Assembly (NCBI RefSeq): GCF_016801865.2
Contig: NC_068938.1
Span: forward strand, 28,842,240 to 28,906,239
DNA from: Culex pipiens pallens
Taxonomy: Eukaryota; Arthropoda; Insecta; Diptera; Culicidae
Direction of reading: 5' to 3'
Length of the DNA: 64,000 nt
The stretch's first letter is position 1; each line of letters starts with the position of its first letter. The translations under genes and the position numbers were made by a program. The notes beneath the pieces were generated by a model that had not been told where the DNA came from, made no database searches, and saw only the letters and a program-made list of their open reading frames with translations. This document shows positions 12,566 to 24,700 of this stretch, piece after piece.

Positions 12566-13162
12566 TTCAGCGGAGGGTGCCGTGTAGTGCGGGTTGCCTA
12601 CATGCGGGCTCATCACTAAAATGATAGTTTATCGGTTTGGCCGCCTAGGGGACGCTGTTGAGGTTATTTGACTACTGGCAGCAATGATGCCAGATTGTTA
12701 CTTTAAAATCTGTATGAATCTTATGAATTATCTGTACAGGTCGGTGAAATTTGTTTTTCACACACTCATCCAAAACCAACTCAAAAATTCGGATTGTTTA
12801 TCTACACGTCCTTCAAGTTTAAAGATAAATGAAATTTTGTTTCAATTTGGAGAAAAATGAAAACTAGTGTCGGAGGTCAAGTTGGCTCTTACGGCTTTTT
12901 AAAAACTCACCCGAGACATAAATACTTTAAAAAGCTGGTATTATCATTATCATAGTTCGTTTGGTTGCAATTTTTATAAAAATGAAATTTCTCTTAGACT
13001 TAACATCGACCTCTTTTCGACGACAAATCAGTTTTATTGTTCATCAGAATATTAGAATAATAAAGGGTTTGCAATTACAGTAAGTGTGTTCTCAGCGGTG
13101 TTTAAATGGATTTGATTACTAAATTCAGCACTCCTGCTCTCCTCCTTTCTCTCTCCCGCAGC
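12566..13162 (-). other. Spacer and 3' UTR of Rpn3
   Basis: The stretch at 13163-13020 is probably the Rpn3 3' UTR; see the poly(A) site. The rest shows nothing recognisable. Confidence 0.5.
13033..13038 (-). terminator. Candidate poly(A) signal of Rpn3
   Basis: TTTATT on the plus strand reads AATAAA on the minus strand, about 125 bases beyond the Rpn3 stop. Confidence 0.55.
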
Positions 13163-14644
13163 TTAGAAGCCATCATCGTCCTCCTCGGCCATCTCCTTGG
13201 CAAGCTCCAGATCCTGCTGTTCGCGTTCGCGCCGCTCTTCGGCACTTTCCAGCTCCTTGCCGTACGACTTGGGCGGGTAGCGCATCGCCTTCACACTTTG
13301 GTTGTGCAAATCCAAACAGAAGCTGATGCGCTGATGAAACGCGAGTTGGGGCTCGCGAGTGGAGTAGATGTCGGTGCTTTCCTTGCTGCGCATGTATCCC
13401 TTCTCGGGGTCCAGGGTGGCCTCGATGACTCCGTCGCGGATCGCTTTGGCCACGATGAACTCGGCGTCCTCGTGCGAGTCCAGTCCGAGCTTGCGGGCAA
13501 TGTCCTTCGGGCTGATTCGGCTGTAAGACAGGCCAATCGACCGGATTGCGGTTTTGATGACGTTGTGGCGCAGACGGATGATCAGCGTGAAGGTGTGATC
13601 CAGACGGAACTGGTCGCCAAAGTTCTCCAGAACTTCTCCGAAGCGTTGCAGGTTTCCGAGGCGGACGGCTTGGGTCAGCTGGAAATAAGGACCGAGGGAA
13701 CGACGCAGCGCGGCCTGGCGGAAGATTTGTCGCTCGGGGATGTCTCCGAGCAGGAGTTCAACGACAATGACCAACTTTTGGACGGTCTGACGGAATCCAA
13801 CGGCCGCCTGCTGTGGGGCTTTGCGCAATGCCTGGACCAGGTTCTTGTGAGCAGCGCTGTAGTCCAACTTGGCACCCTTGATGCGACCCAGATAGTACAG
13901 GAAACGGGCCCACTCGTTGTTGCTGGCCGTCTCCGGGAACACCGACTTGTTGACCAGCTTGTCGGCCTGGTCGTACAGCGAGTAGTGCAAATAGTTTCTC
14001 AACAAGCAGTTGATCAGCACGGCTTGGCCCTCGAAATCGTTACGAAGAGTTGCGGTGCGCAGCCGGGAGTGCAGGAACGAACGAATGCTATCCAACTCCC
14101 CGTTCAACTCGGCCACCCGCGAGTGATAGAAGTAGCTCTTGGCCGCAATCAAATCCAGCGAGCGACGATTCTGGCCAACAATCTTCGTCATCAGATCCTG
14201 CGTGCACTTCGAGGCCTTGGCCAATTCGTTCTTGTCCAGCAGTCTCACCAGCAGCAACAGATGGAAGTACGCGTCCACCTCCGGCAGCGGACTCTTAATC
14301 GCAGCTCGTGGCCGCGGCAACTCCGGCTCCTGCGTACCCTCCGGGAACTCCTCGATGTAAGCCATAATCCCCTCCCTCTCCGACCCGGCCGGATACAGCT
14401 GCACCGCCAGCGAACGGACCACCACCAGACTCAACTTCCGGCGGGTGTTCGGCAGCGATCGCAGCACACGCAGAATAAATCTCGGTTCCTTGCTCGAAAC
14501 GGCTTTGTCAATCTGGCGAGCGTGTTCACGAATCTCCTGCACCGACAACAGTTCCGCATCTTTCTTGGCGGCCTCCACGTCCTCGGCGCTCTCCATTTCC
14601 ACGTCCTGGACGGCCGGGGCCGGGTCCGCAGTTTGGGCGACCAT
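13163..14644 (-). CDS. Rpn3: 26S proteasome lid subunit Rpn3 (PSMD3)
   Basis: Non-ATPase subunit of the 19S regulatory particle lid, needed to assemble the lid that deubiquitinates and passes substrates to the 20S core. The 493-residue product is a single exon. An acidic N-terminus is followed by helical repeats (about 35-310) and a C-terminal PCI domain with winged helix (about 316-430), including the stretch RISPKDIARKLGLDSHEDAE. It ends in a charged tail closing with EEDDDGF. Length and order fit PSMD3, called diphenol oxidase A2 in insects. I chose the Met at 14644 (MVAQTADPA) because an upstream in-frame Met at 14749 would add 35 residues unlike the family. The 520-codon open frame on the other strand is its antisense shadow. 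Its upstream side faces the repeat-rich 15-17 kb region. Confidence 0.96.
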   Translation of the reverse strand: MVAQTADPAPAVQDVEMESAEDVEAAKKDAELLSVQEIREHARQIDKAVSSKEPRFILRVLRSLPNTRRKLSLVVVRSLAVQLYPAGSEREGIMAYIEEFPEGTQEPELPRPRAAIKSPLPEVDAYFHLLLLVRLLDKNELAKASKCTQDLMTKIVGQNRRSLDLIAAKSYFYHSRVAELNGELDSIRSFLHSRLRTATLRNDFEGQAVLINCLLRNYLHYSLYDQADKLVNKSVFPETASNNEWARFLYYLGRIKGAKLDYSAAHKNLVQALRKAPQQAAVGFRQTVQKLVIVVELLLGDIPERQIFRQAALRRSLGPYFQLTQAVRLGNLQRFGEVLENFGDQFRLDHTFTLIIRLRHNVIKTAIRSIGLSYSRISPKDIARKLGLDSHEDAEFIVAKAIRDGVIEATLDPEKGYMRSKESTDIYSTREPQLAFHQRISFCLDLHNQSVKAMRYPPKSYGKELESAEERREREQQDLELAKEMAEEDDDGF

Positions 14645-15292
14645 CGTTACGCGTTCGTTCCGGGATGATTTTACACAATTTTCACGGGAGAAATCCTTTT
14701 CTTTTTCAACGACGATGACTTGTTCCGACCGCGGTGTTTTGTTCAACAATGGCTGACGACTGTCAACTTGGTTTGTGTCGAGTCATTGGAGCTGTCAAAA
14801 GCGGATGAACTTTTCCTTCTAGCGCAGGGTGAACTTTTTGGGGGTTGAAGTTTGAGGTTCGTTTCCAATCGAGTCGAGGGTTCGATGATACACTGTAAAT
14901 TGAAAATGTACAAAAAATGTAAAAATTATGATGTATATTAAATATCAAATTTTGTTTTTTTTTTCGATTTTAATTAGAATAAGGCTTTTCAGTCAGAAAA
15001 TTACCAACATATTCAAAGTATGTTTACATGACAGCTGGACATTTTTTAACTGACCACCCGATATTGACGTATTTCGCAGGGCTGAGCGCAGCCTTTCCCA
15101 AACACATTATTTAGATTCAAGTATCTAGCACTTAGCAAATTTTACCTTACCTTCTGCTTCCGTGGAATTGTCACGCGAGAATGTTGCACCATGGTTGTAG
15201 CATGTCGTGCGATACTATTTAAGCTAGCACTTAGCCTCAGAAAATTCAGGGGTTTCATCCGAGGCGGACCTCGCGTTGGTTTTTTTTCTTCT

Positions 15293-15347
<55 letters not shown>

Positions 15348-15850
15348 GGTGTGAGCACCAACTTGGATGAAGTTACTTCATCATGAAGATTGCCAGGAGG
15401 CTTTCGGACCGCAATGATTTGGGGCAATGGGGTTAGGACCAACTGATAGAATATGGGTCTCAACTTGGAGTGGCCGGAAAGCCGAAAGTGGTAAAGAAAT
15501 TTTAAAAATCAACATGGCGGCGATGAAGTATTGAAAAAATAAATTCGGTATTTTATAAGGCAATCAACCAATCAAGTTTGACTAAAATGGGGTCACAAAA
15601 TCCGAAATTGATAATTAAGAGAAAACATGATAAGAGCTTTGTGCAAAGTTCTCTGTCAATTAGTCATATGTGCATAACCACCTTCACCTTTTTGCATTAA
15701 AATGAAAAAAGTGATCGCAAATGGTTGAAAATCGTATGAAAAGATGCAAAATTGATCAGTTTCAGTAACAATAAACAGTGTTCCTCCAACCTCGCTGTGT
15801 ATCGAGGAACAGTGAAAATCAAGATTTTTAAATGCTTCCACCTTACCAAG
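14645..15850. other. Rpn3 upstream region with a (CA)n microsatellite
   Basis: The Rpn3 promoter and 5' leader should lie just above 14645, but no clear core element is seen. A pure CA run followed by CG repeats is at about 15295-15346. Otherwise no gene is found. Confidence 0.6.
15295..15346. repeat. (CA)n(CG)n microsatellite
   Basis: About 18 CA units pass into about 7 CG units. Confidence 0.95.
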
Positions 15851-16382
15851 CTTTTTGCCTTCCTCACTTCACTGTGGCAAGGCTATAAAATCACTCGAAA
15901 AATGAACTTCTTAAATACACCTCCTAGATATATCTTCACGTATACCTATCGACTCAGAATCAAATTCTGAACAAATGTCTGTGGGGATGTGTGTAGACAC
16001 GATTTTTTTTCCACACGATTATCTCAGAACTGACTGAACCGATTTTGGCTGGATCCGCCTTTTTCTGTTCGTTTTGGGGTCCCCTAAGACCCTATTAAAT
16101 TTTATTTTGTTTAGTTAAGTATTTAAAAAGTTATGCCATGAAAAAGATTTTTGTAGATACAAAAACGGTGATTTTTTGCATAACCTCAAAAGACCGGGTC
16201 TCTTTGTTTACGTGCGAGAGTCGCGCCAGATGCGAAACGCCCGGTTGCCATATTGCTTCAAATGAGAGTCTGAATGTTTTCTGGAAAAGTCTGTATCAGG
16301 TATATATTTTTTTCACAAACTTATTTTCATTATTACTTTGTAAATGTGAGGAAGGCACCACCCACCTAATGGTGGATTAAGA
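15851..16382. mobile_element. Dispersed element with CCTTCCTCAC / GTGAGGAAGG ends
   Basis: It begins CTTTTTGCCTTCCTCACTTC and ends near GTGAGGAAGGCACCACCCAC, so GCCTTCCTCAC is mirrored at the far end. A partial copy in the opposite orientation is at 47745-48076, sharing AAATCACTCGAAAAA, the ACAAATGTCTGTG block and TATTTAAAAAGTTATG. It is non-coding. Confidence 0.6.
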
Positions 16383-16393
16383 AACGTTTTTTT

Positions 16394-16665
16394 TTTTTTG
16401 TCTGCCTGTGTGGATCAATCAGACCGCGCACTGAACTCGCAATCCAGAGGCCGCCGGATCGAATCCCGAGGTGGACGCAAAAATATCTAAGTGTAAATAT
16501 AGGTATTCGGTGCCCTCTCCCCGTGCCATACCGTCACACTTAGGAGATCCGGGAGGCGGAGTCTTATCGCAAAAAAAAACGATACACGCCTGTGTATCCG
16601 TTGACGAAACCGAAAAGGTTAAAGAGGGCCACATTATAAGGTGTTACGCCGATTCCGTTCCGTTC
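16394..16665 (+). mobile_element. Probable tRNA-derived SINE
   Basis: GGATCGAATCCC resembles the internal B box of a Pol III promoter, after a tRNA-like stretch with AACTCGCAATCC. About 180 bp of unrelated body follows. Only the B box is convincing. Confidence 0.4.
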
Positions 16666-16677
16666 CAAAAGCTTATG

Positions 16678-16834
16678 TCTGGAGTTTTTTTTTTAAAGGA
16701 CCAATAAACCAAATTTTTAGTTTTTGCTTTTTGGGTGTTTTTCAATACCCCTGACTCAAGGCGGTTCTAAAAACACCCAAAAAGCAAAAACTGGAAATTT
16801 GGTTTATTGGACCTTTTCAAAAAAAAACTCCAGA
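16678..16834. mobile_element. Foldback MITE, AGGTCCTATAAAC family, copy 2 (long form)
   Basis: A 157-bp element from TCTGGAGTTTTTT to AAAAACTCCAGA, with inner arms GGACCAATAAACCAAATTT/AAATTTGGTTTATTGG and TTTTTGGGTGTTTT/AAAACACCCAAAAA. The loop contains CCCTGACTCAAGG. Copy 6 at 55764 has the same loop. Confidence 0.85.
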
Positions 16835-17006
16835 TGTCTTCTTTCTAGTCAGAAATTTACCAACACATTCAAAGTATATACACCAAATGTCAAAACTCGA
16901 TCGAGAAATTAAAAAGAAATATGTGAGCCGATAGCATGGAGTGAAATTTTCGCAGCTGTCATGGTAAACATCACAGAAGCTTGACAATAAGTTTAACGTC
17001 GTCGGT

Positions 17007-17300
17007 TTAAAGGTGTATTCACATTATACCGCATCCGCAGCCGCAGCCGCATCCGCACAAAATTTGACAGTACGGACGCACAGTGCGGACGCGATTTCTC
17101 CAATGCATTTCATATGCAACCATTCACACTGTTCCGCATCCGTATCCGCAGTACGGATCCGTATACGGATGCGGAACAGTGTGAATGGCTGCATAAGAAA
17201 TGCATTGGAGAAATCGCGTCCGCACTGTGCGTCCGTACTGTCAAATTTTGTGCGGATGCGGCTGCGGCTGCGGATGCGGTATAATGTGAATACACCTTAA
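17007..17300. mobile_element. 294-bp near-perfect hairpin, TTAA-flanked
   Basis: Two arms of about 135 bp are almost exact inverse copies, from GGTGTATTCACATTATACCG to CGGTATAATGTGAATACACC. They are GC-rich with GCATCCGCAGCCGCAGCC. Both sides carry TTAAA, which may be a target duplication of a piggyBac-type MITE. Because the arms mirror, the same conceptual peptide appears on both strands. It lies about 380 bp before the TMCO1 start. Confidence 0.8.
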
Positions 17301-17682
17301 AGGGTGACGACGGGTGAACTGGAAAAAAGGATACTTTTTACTTTGAGTGTTCGTTGCATTTCTGAAATATCGGTATGTAAATAAATTTAACCCAAATAAG
17401 AACTATTTCAATTGCGCGTGCACATTTATCGCCCCATCATTGGATACTAACCTCGACTGTTTCGAGTTTCATCGATTTCGCAACACACCCTGAAAATCGA
17501 GTGACGTGAAGACGAACTGTCAGAATCGCGCGACGGTCAGAAATCAAGGGTGAAGATCGCGGACCAGGAGAATTTTATTGGCCTCTTCTAGTTCGATTAG
17601 TCAAGTGTGTGTGTCCCCTGCAGGAACGAAAACCTTCCCGATTCCGGTGCCATTCGTTAATTAACTTATCCCCGATTCCAAG

Positions 17683-18367
17683 ATGTGGTCCGACACGTTG
17701 CTGATTGTGTTTATCTCCATTTGTACCGCCTTCCTCGGCGAAGGTCAGTCCTGCGGCTCACATGCTCCACACGGATAAAAATATCTAACTCTTTTGAACT
17801 CTTCCGCACAGGTCTCACCTGGGTCATGGTGTACCGGACCGAAAAGTACCAGAAGCTGAAGGGCGAGGTGGAAAAGCAGAGCAAGAAATGTATGGACTGC
17901 TTGAGGTTGAGAAATTTAGGAGGTTTTTACAAAGATTTCTTTTTAAACTTTCAGTGGAAAAGCGCAAGGAAACCCACGGCGACTCGCTGGACAAATCGGC
18001 CAAGAAGAAAATCGAACGCGATGAGGAAAAGCTGAAGAACAACAACCGCGATTTGTCGCTGGTCAAGATGAAGTCGATGTTTGCGACGGGTTTCGCCTTC
18101 ACGGCACTGCTCAGCATGTTCAACAGCATCTTTGACGGTCGCATCGTGGCCCGACTGCCGTTCACTCCGATCTCCTGGATTCAGGGACTGTCCCACCGTA
18201 ATCTTCCCGGTCAGGACTACACCGAGTGTTCGTTCATCTTCCTGTACATTCTGTGCACGATGTCCATCCGCCAGAACATCCAGAAGTTGCTCGGCTTTGC
18301 TCCGTCGAGGGCCGCCAGCAAGCAGGCCGGAGGACTCTTCGGACCGACGCCCGGACAGTTTAAGTAA
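17683..18367 (+). CDS. TMCO1: TMCO1, ER calcium-leak channel / translocon subunit
   Basis: ER multipass membrane protein. Family members are reported to act as a calcium load-activated channel and as part of the multipass translocon. Exons are 17683-17743, 17812-17889 and 17955-18367; introns of 68 and 65 bp use GT/AG and keep frame, giving 183 residues. Residues about 4-24 form the first membrane helix, 30-90 a charged coiled coil (EVEKQSKKLEKRKE, KIERDEEKLKNNNRDLS), and two further hydrophobic segments are near 93-112 and 137-158. The C-terminal motif SIRQNIQKLLGFAPSRAA is nearly identical to the human protein, which is 188 residues. The start is fixed by MWSDTLLIVFIS. It converges on FOXRED1, with about 410 bp between stop codons. 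Confidence 0.97.
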
Positions 18368-18777
18368 AGCGGGAAAAGGGACAGTCATCAGAGATAGGCA
18401 TTTTTGATTCGTTTAAAAATCATTTCAAGAACAAGTCAGCCAAAAAGCGTGAGTTAAATTAAGGGTTTAGCGAAAAACAGTTAATGTTTGTAAACTTAAT
18501 CGACGTTGATTCATTTATTTATAACTAGACTAGATTATGATTTACTCCTTACTTTTGTGTGTTCTTTTCTCCAACTATCACGCTCCACTCCCAAAGAAGA
18601 GAACGCGATCAGCAGAAGAAAGGTGTTAACAATCAATCATCCTACCGAACCGCGCGCGCGCATCAGCATCAATCCATAGATTAACAGTGTGTAATGCATG
18701 GAAATTTGCGTTAAAAAGTTTTTTGCTTTCTTTCTTACCAAATCTCACAGTCCTTGCGTCGAATCCTTCGCCCGCTG
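18368..18777. other. Convergent 3' region of TMCO1 and FOXRED1
   Basis: It holds both 3' UTRs. TTTATT at 18514-18519 gives AATAAA on the minus strand, about 260 bases past the FOXRED1 stop. No AATAAA is obvious for TMCO1. Confidence 0.6.
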
Positions 18778-21700
18778 TCAGACGATGTTGGCCTCGAACA
18801 GCGGCTGGTCCACCAAAATTCGGTCGAATCCGAACCGCGTCAAGTCCACCGTGCGGAAGTCGCCGTCGATGATCATTTCGGAGATGGCACGGCCCACGGC
18901 CGGGGTTTGTTGGATGCCTGGAATGGCGGAACAAAAGTGGGTGGTTCGTGAAAGTTTCACGGTGAAACTCGAATTTGAAAAAAATAAGGCATAAAAAGGT
19001 TGCCAGATTTTTTTTAAATGTTTGTCCAAATTATCAAAACGTGGTCGATTGGTACCTTTGATTTAAAATGTGACTTTTCTAACAGTGTAGCGTTCTTTAC
19101 AATTTACTTCAACCAACTAAAATTTGACTTTTTTAAAGTGAGGTTACAGTGCTGAATACCAAAAATAGCAATGCTAAAATTACACTGTCAAACAACTTGT
19201 AAAATAAGATTTGTAAAAAATAATGACACGTTTAAATACCTTGAAAAAAATCATCGTAGATAACATACAATCCTTCCTTTTTTGCTTACCTACTTCTTTT
19301 AAAATGCCAAAAAAATGTTGTGAAGTGTTTGAAGTTAAAAATCAAAGTTTAAATACATTGAAGGAGGTATTAGAATATGGCAAACAAACAAACTCGCACT
19401 TTTTCGTGTTTGACAGTTTGTCAAACTCGCAAACAAAGCAAAATGTATGCAGGCTGACCTTTCTGCAAACAAATAAACTGTAAAAAAGTGCGAGACTGTT
19501 TGTTTGTTTGTCGTAGTCAGATACCTCCTTGAGGCGCAATTCGACAATAGATTATTTCGAATATCGCGGCATTTCACGGTGTTTACCAATATTAGAAAAT
19601 CTATATCTTTTGAAAGAATTTTCTGGTCGGAAAGTTGTAGGTATTCAGAAAAAATAGTACACGAATGAAAAATTGTAATTTTTTATCAAGGTTTTTTTTA
19701 ACAAAAAAAAACATTTTCCAAAATCTATATTTTTTAAGTTTTTTTATATGTGTTAAAGGACAAAAAATCGCTATTTTGAGCCAAAAATATGAACAAAAAT
19801 TTTACCGCAGAGTTTTTTTTTTTAATATAAATTACTTGAAAAACAAGTTTACTTCAGCTTTTTATGTAAAACCAAATTTCGAGCCAAACATTTCATTAGG
19901 GCACAAAACCAAAACGTAAACATTTGGGATTATTCCACTACTCCATTCATTAGTACACTCCCTACATGCCCTCCAAGAATCAGATTGATAGCAAACAATT
20001 TCCTATTGAAAAAAACAAAAAAAAAGTTCAAGATGGTATGTCAGAGACATAACCGAAAGACATAGGACCAAACATTTTGAATGAGTTTTTGGATTGCTAG
20101 TGAAATCTGGGATAAGATTATTATATTTTGTTTCATAGATTTGTCGGCAAAATTGTCCTAAATGTTCTCCCAAGGTGAACTTTCCATGAGGGCACCGGCA
20201 ACTCCAGGTTGTGGCCACTACTGTCGAAATGGCCATTTTCATGTTCAGTATCAAAAACCATGAATTTTGATACCCATATTGCCAAAACTCGTATGGTTCT
20301 GTAAAAGGCCCCCCAGGCCCCGGGGGAACCTTCTTTGAGGGCACCGGCCACTCCAGGTTTTGGCCACCACCCCGTTGAAAATCGCTGTACTAGGTTAAGC
20401 GATTTTACTCCACTGCCTAAAAGTTGCCTACGCTAGCGGTTTTGCTCGTCCCCGGGTGTTTCTGTAGTTGGTCGCAGTCTTTGATGGCCTTTTCAGGTGA
20501 CGAATTTAGATACATCAATCGAACATCCGTGGAAGGGAAACTCGACGCATCGAACCCAATCAGCGTGTACCATGAAACGGGAGTGTGTGTGTATGTGTGT
20601 GTGAACGCGCATTTGGCAATTTTCTTGAATCTGCCATCCTACGGCATTTGGTGTGTCATTCTACGGCATTCGCACACAATTTGCCCTCTTCGGTGCTGCT
20701 CTCCGATTCTCTCTCTCTCTCTAGAAAATAAAGGTAATTTTTCAGAAGAAATCCTTCTCCGGAAGAGAGAATTTGCGTTGCTAGGGCTCTCTCTCTCCCT
20801 GCTGCTGCTGCTTCACCCGTCTGCGGCTCAGATATTATGAGCCGACCCGACTTGTTCAGCATCTCGGTGGCAACTAAGTGGAGTGGAAAGGGTAGAACGC
20901 ATTTTTATACTTCTACTTCGCTATTACTTCCCCTCTTTCCACGATCGTCGACGACCAGTTCTGCTGCGGCGATTTTCCCCTCAAAAGCTATTCTGCCAAT
21001 ACTGAAAGATTTATAGAAAATTGCTGAAGGTTTTCCGAATCGAATGGTCCAAAAATTATGTAATTCCAATGTGTCGGGATGAAGATATTACCGTTTGAAA
21101 TAACGTTCGCCAAATGTGACGCTTGGGATCGAAATTTTGAACTGCCCCCCCAGTATAGTAAGTAAGGGTTCGTTCAAAAATTACGTCCATGAATAGGGGG
21201 AGGGGGGGGGGGTCTGAGGTTTGTGACAGCCCATGTTAAAGGTATAGGAAAAGTGCGTGACAGGGGGGAGGGGGGGGGGGTCTAAAATCCCGAAAATCTC
21301 TGGACGTAATATTTGAACAAACCCTAAAGACATAGTCCTATGTCAAAAAACAAAAGGGCACATAACAATGTTCACTCCAAACCAGAAAAAAAGTTCAATT
21401 GTGCCCTTTTCTTTTTCGTTAGTTTTTCGTGGTTAAGGAATTTTCTATGTTATAAAGTGAACTTTTCACACATTCTTAACACTAATTCACTTCAAAACAA
21501 AGTTTGGTTTACGTTTCACCAAGGATTTCTGCAGAAAAAAACTTCGTATAAATACAATATTTAATACGGCCCGCGGCTGCTGTTCAGTACACTTTTGAAG
21601 AATTTTTATGTTTCACATACCTTATCTACACCATTCGATCACAAAACTTCACAAATTATCAAAATTTCCGCTGAATTCCTCATTATTTCTAACTAAACAA

Positions 21701-24700
21701 AAGGGCCCATAAACATCATTAAAAACAACAATCAGGTGACAGCGCTTTAGTGCCCTTTCAGTTCTTTTCGAAATTGCATTAAGAAAGGGCCCATTATGAA
21801 CAACAGTTGGAAAGTTAAAAGGGCCCAATAGGTAGATTTTTTAAAATTATGAGTTTTATTGCGAAAATCAACATAAATTAAGAAGCATTAAAGCAGAGTT
21901 GAGGATAATGATGTGTTTTATCGTATCATCAGTAAAAATACCACTAGTCAAGCTTTCTTTTTAAATAGGAATTGAAACAAGTTGTCCACTTTTTGCCAGC
22001 GATTTTCTCGAATCGCGGTTTTTGGTTTTGTGCCCTAATGAAATGTTTGGCTCGATTTGCAGATTTGTTGATAAAGATAAACATTTCATGAGGGCAGAAT
22101 ACCAAAATGTAAACATTCGGGATTACTCAACTACCTACTCTATTCATTAGTACACTCTCTACATCCCCTCCATGAACCAGATTGGTAGCAATTCAAATAA
22201 TTTCTTATTGAACAAATTAAAATAACGTAAAGGAACATAATGATGCATTTTTCATTAATCATATTTAGCATGTTTGGGCTTGTTTAAAAATGTTTTGAAA
22301 TTTTATGAAATTCCAATGTACAGCACAGCAAAAAAATATTTTTCGCAAATATTTTTTTTAAATTTTTTTGCCTCCCCCCTCGACTTTGGCCAGCGTCGAG
22401 GGGCATAAACTTCAAAAAATATTTGCAACGGCCTTATGCAACTTTTGGTGTTGTCACACAATCTTCGCACTAAATCACTTCAAAACCAAGTTTGGTTTAC
22501 TTTTCACCAAGGATTTCTGGGATTACTGCAGAAAAAACGTGTAGGCCCTAATATTTAATATTTGACCTCTTATTTAAAATGTCAGTCTTGATTCCAAAAA
22601 AAAAAATCGAGGAGATCACAAAATTTCACAAGGTTTCATTTTTAACATTGAAAATTGGACCATTGAAGCATTAGTTTGCGAGTTTGGCAAACTGTCAAAC
22701 ACAAAAAAGTGCGAGTTTGTTTGTTTGCCATAGTCTAATAGCTCCTTTAGTATCTGAGATATTATTATTATTATTAGTACTGAGTAGTTCTCTACGATTT
22801 CGTAAATATTTTCGCGTGTTTTAAATTGTTTTTATTTTTTATGTTTTTTTTTTTTGTTTGAATGAAACTTTGTCCATGCATTCCTACGTAAAAAGAAGCC
22901 ATCTTGGAAAAATAAAATAAAAGAATAAAAAAATAAATGAAAAACAGAAAAAAAAATTATAGTTTTCCGAATATGTCCCCATACAATTTTGGGGCTGACC
23001 ATGTAATCGTATGAAATTCAATATTTTGAGAGGGGTTTTTTTTCTAATCGATTTGGTGTCTTCGGTAAGGTTGTGGGTAATGGTTTAAGACTTTTCGGAA
23101 AAAAATCCCGTTTTTGTTATTTGACTTTGTGTCACTAAAATAAATTCTTAAAATACGTAGATTTTTATTTTCTAATTTCTATGATATGTATTACTGCCGT
23201 TCTACGCATAATTGTCCCATGTCATTTTTGGTCGATACTGACTTTTTGTCAGTTTTAGGTTTAGTTTGACGTTTACTTTTCGAAAAACACATAAAATCTA
23301 CTACTTTGTTCGGAAACTCATTGAAAACAACACCAAGTCTGTTTGTCCCATCGTTGTACTTCTACGCATAATTGTCCCACCAAGTATTTTCTTACACGAA
23401 ATCATTAGTTTTACTAAGCATTATGTCTTGTTTACCTATTGTATAGCAAGAGGATTACTAATAAGAGTGATAAACTGCTAACTGGGATGATTAGGGACTT
23501 ATGGGGTGAATAGGGACTCACGGGACAATTATGCGTGGAAACACAAAAAACAGACGAAAAATTTCAATCGCGTTTTTCTCAGTTGCACTTTTTTGAACAT
23601 GGGACAATTATGCGTAGAACGGCAGATTAGGGGACTAAAAATAGTGCGTCATGGAGCATAATTTGGTTCAGGAGTTATGATTTTTTTTGACAAATATTGA
23701 AAACTTTTTTTTTGCGGAGCGAGGTGGGACAGCTAGGATCAAGTCAGTCCAAGTCCGGTTGTGTCAAGGAAAGGTAATGAATGTGTTAGCCTGTGAAGTG
23801 CCACTTACATCCCATGGGGAGCGGGGAAAGAGGACATGAAAACTTGAACAAAACATTTTAAAAATATTTTTTTAAACAAAATTTAATTTGGAATATATAT
23901 TTTTTGATAAAATATACCGTTTTCAAGTTTTTGCTACTTTTAGGTGTAAATTCTCGATTTCTTTTATTTTTTTTACGTTTTAAAAATACCTCTTGAAAGG
24001 AAATCACTTCTGAAAAAAATATGTTTGAAAATAAAAAAATACTACAATTTTCTTTCTGGAACTTTGAAGATCGGGCAAAATGTTTCTGATTATTAGCCTC
24101 ACAAAGGATTCGAATGGATGAAATGTTTTTTTTTATAAGTGTCACCTAATTAGCCTGTCATTTTTAACTGACGATATCTCGAAAACTATTGGTAAACTTT
24201 TGTGAAATTTTCTTATCTTTTCAATAAAAATATTTATATTATATTACATTATTATAATTATTAATGTACAAATCTAGAGTTTTTTTTATTAGGTCCTATA
24301 AACATATGAAAGACAATAGTTTATTGGTCCTTTTAAAAAAAAACTCTAGAAATAGATAATTTTCCAAATTTTATAATTATAAAATAATACAAAGAAATAA
24401 AATAAATAAATCGAATAAATTGGTCGAGGTCTTGATCGCGTTTCTTCTTAGGTTAATAAATATTAAAAAAAAAAAACTAGACAATATTTCAAACTCCAAA
24501 TCGACGCCAACATTTCAAAAAGCATCATGTACAAACCATCCGTTTTGAGAAAAGCGCATTTGAATGTTGAGCATCCATTTTCAATTCCCATTTTAATATA
24601 AAAGCAAAATAAGATGTTCTAATGATAACAAACGATGAAAAACGTTGCTTTTATTAATACTTGATCATCCAAATTCAATAAAACATTAGTTCCGTAATTT

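Noticed and set aside
13106..14668. 520-codon open frame on the plus strand
   Set aside because: It is the exact antisense of Rpn3. Its peptide has no domain character, while the minus strand encodes a complete conserved protein.
14645..14749. N-terminal extension of Rpn3 from the Met at 14749
   Set aside because: It adds 35 basic residues not expected in the family. The Met at 14644 gives the normal N-terminus.
17013..17300. Alanine-rich open frames on both strands with the same peptide
   Set aside because: Produced by the two mirrored arms of the hairpin, not by genes.
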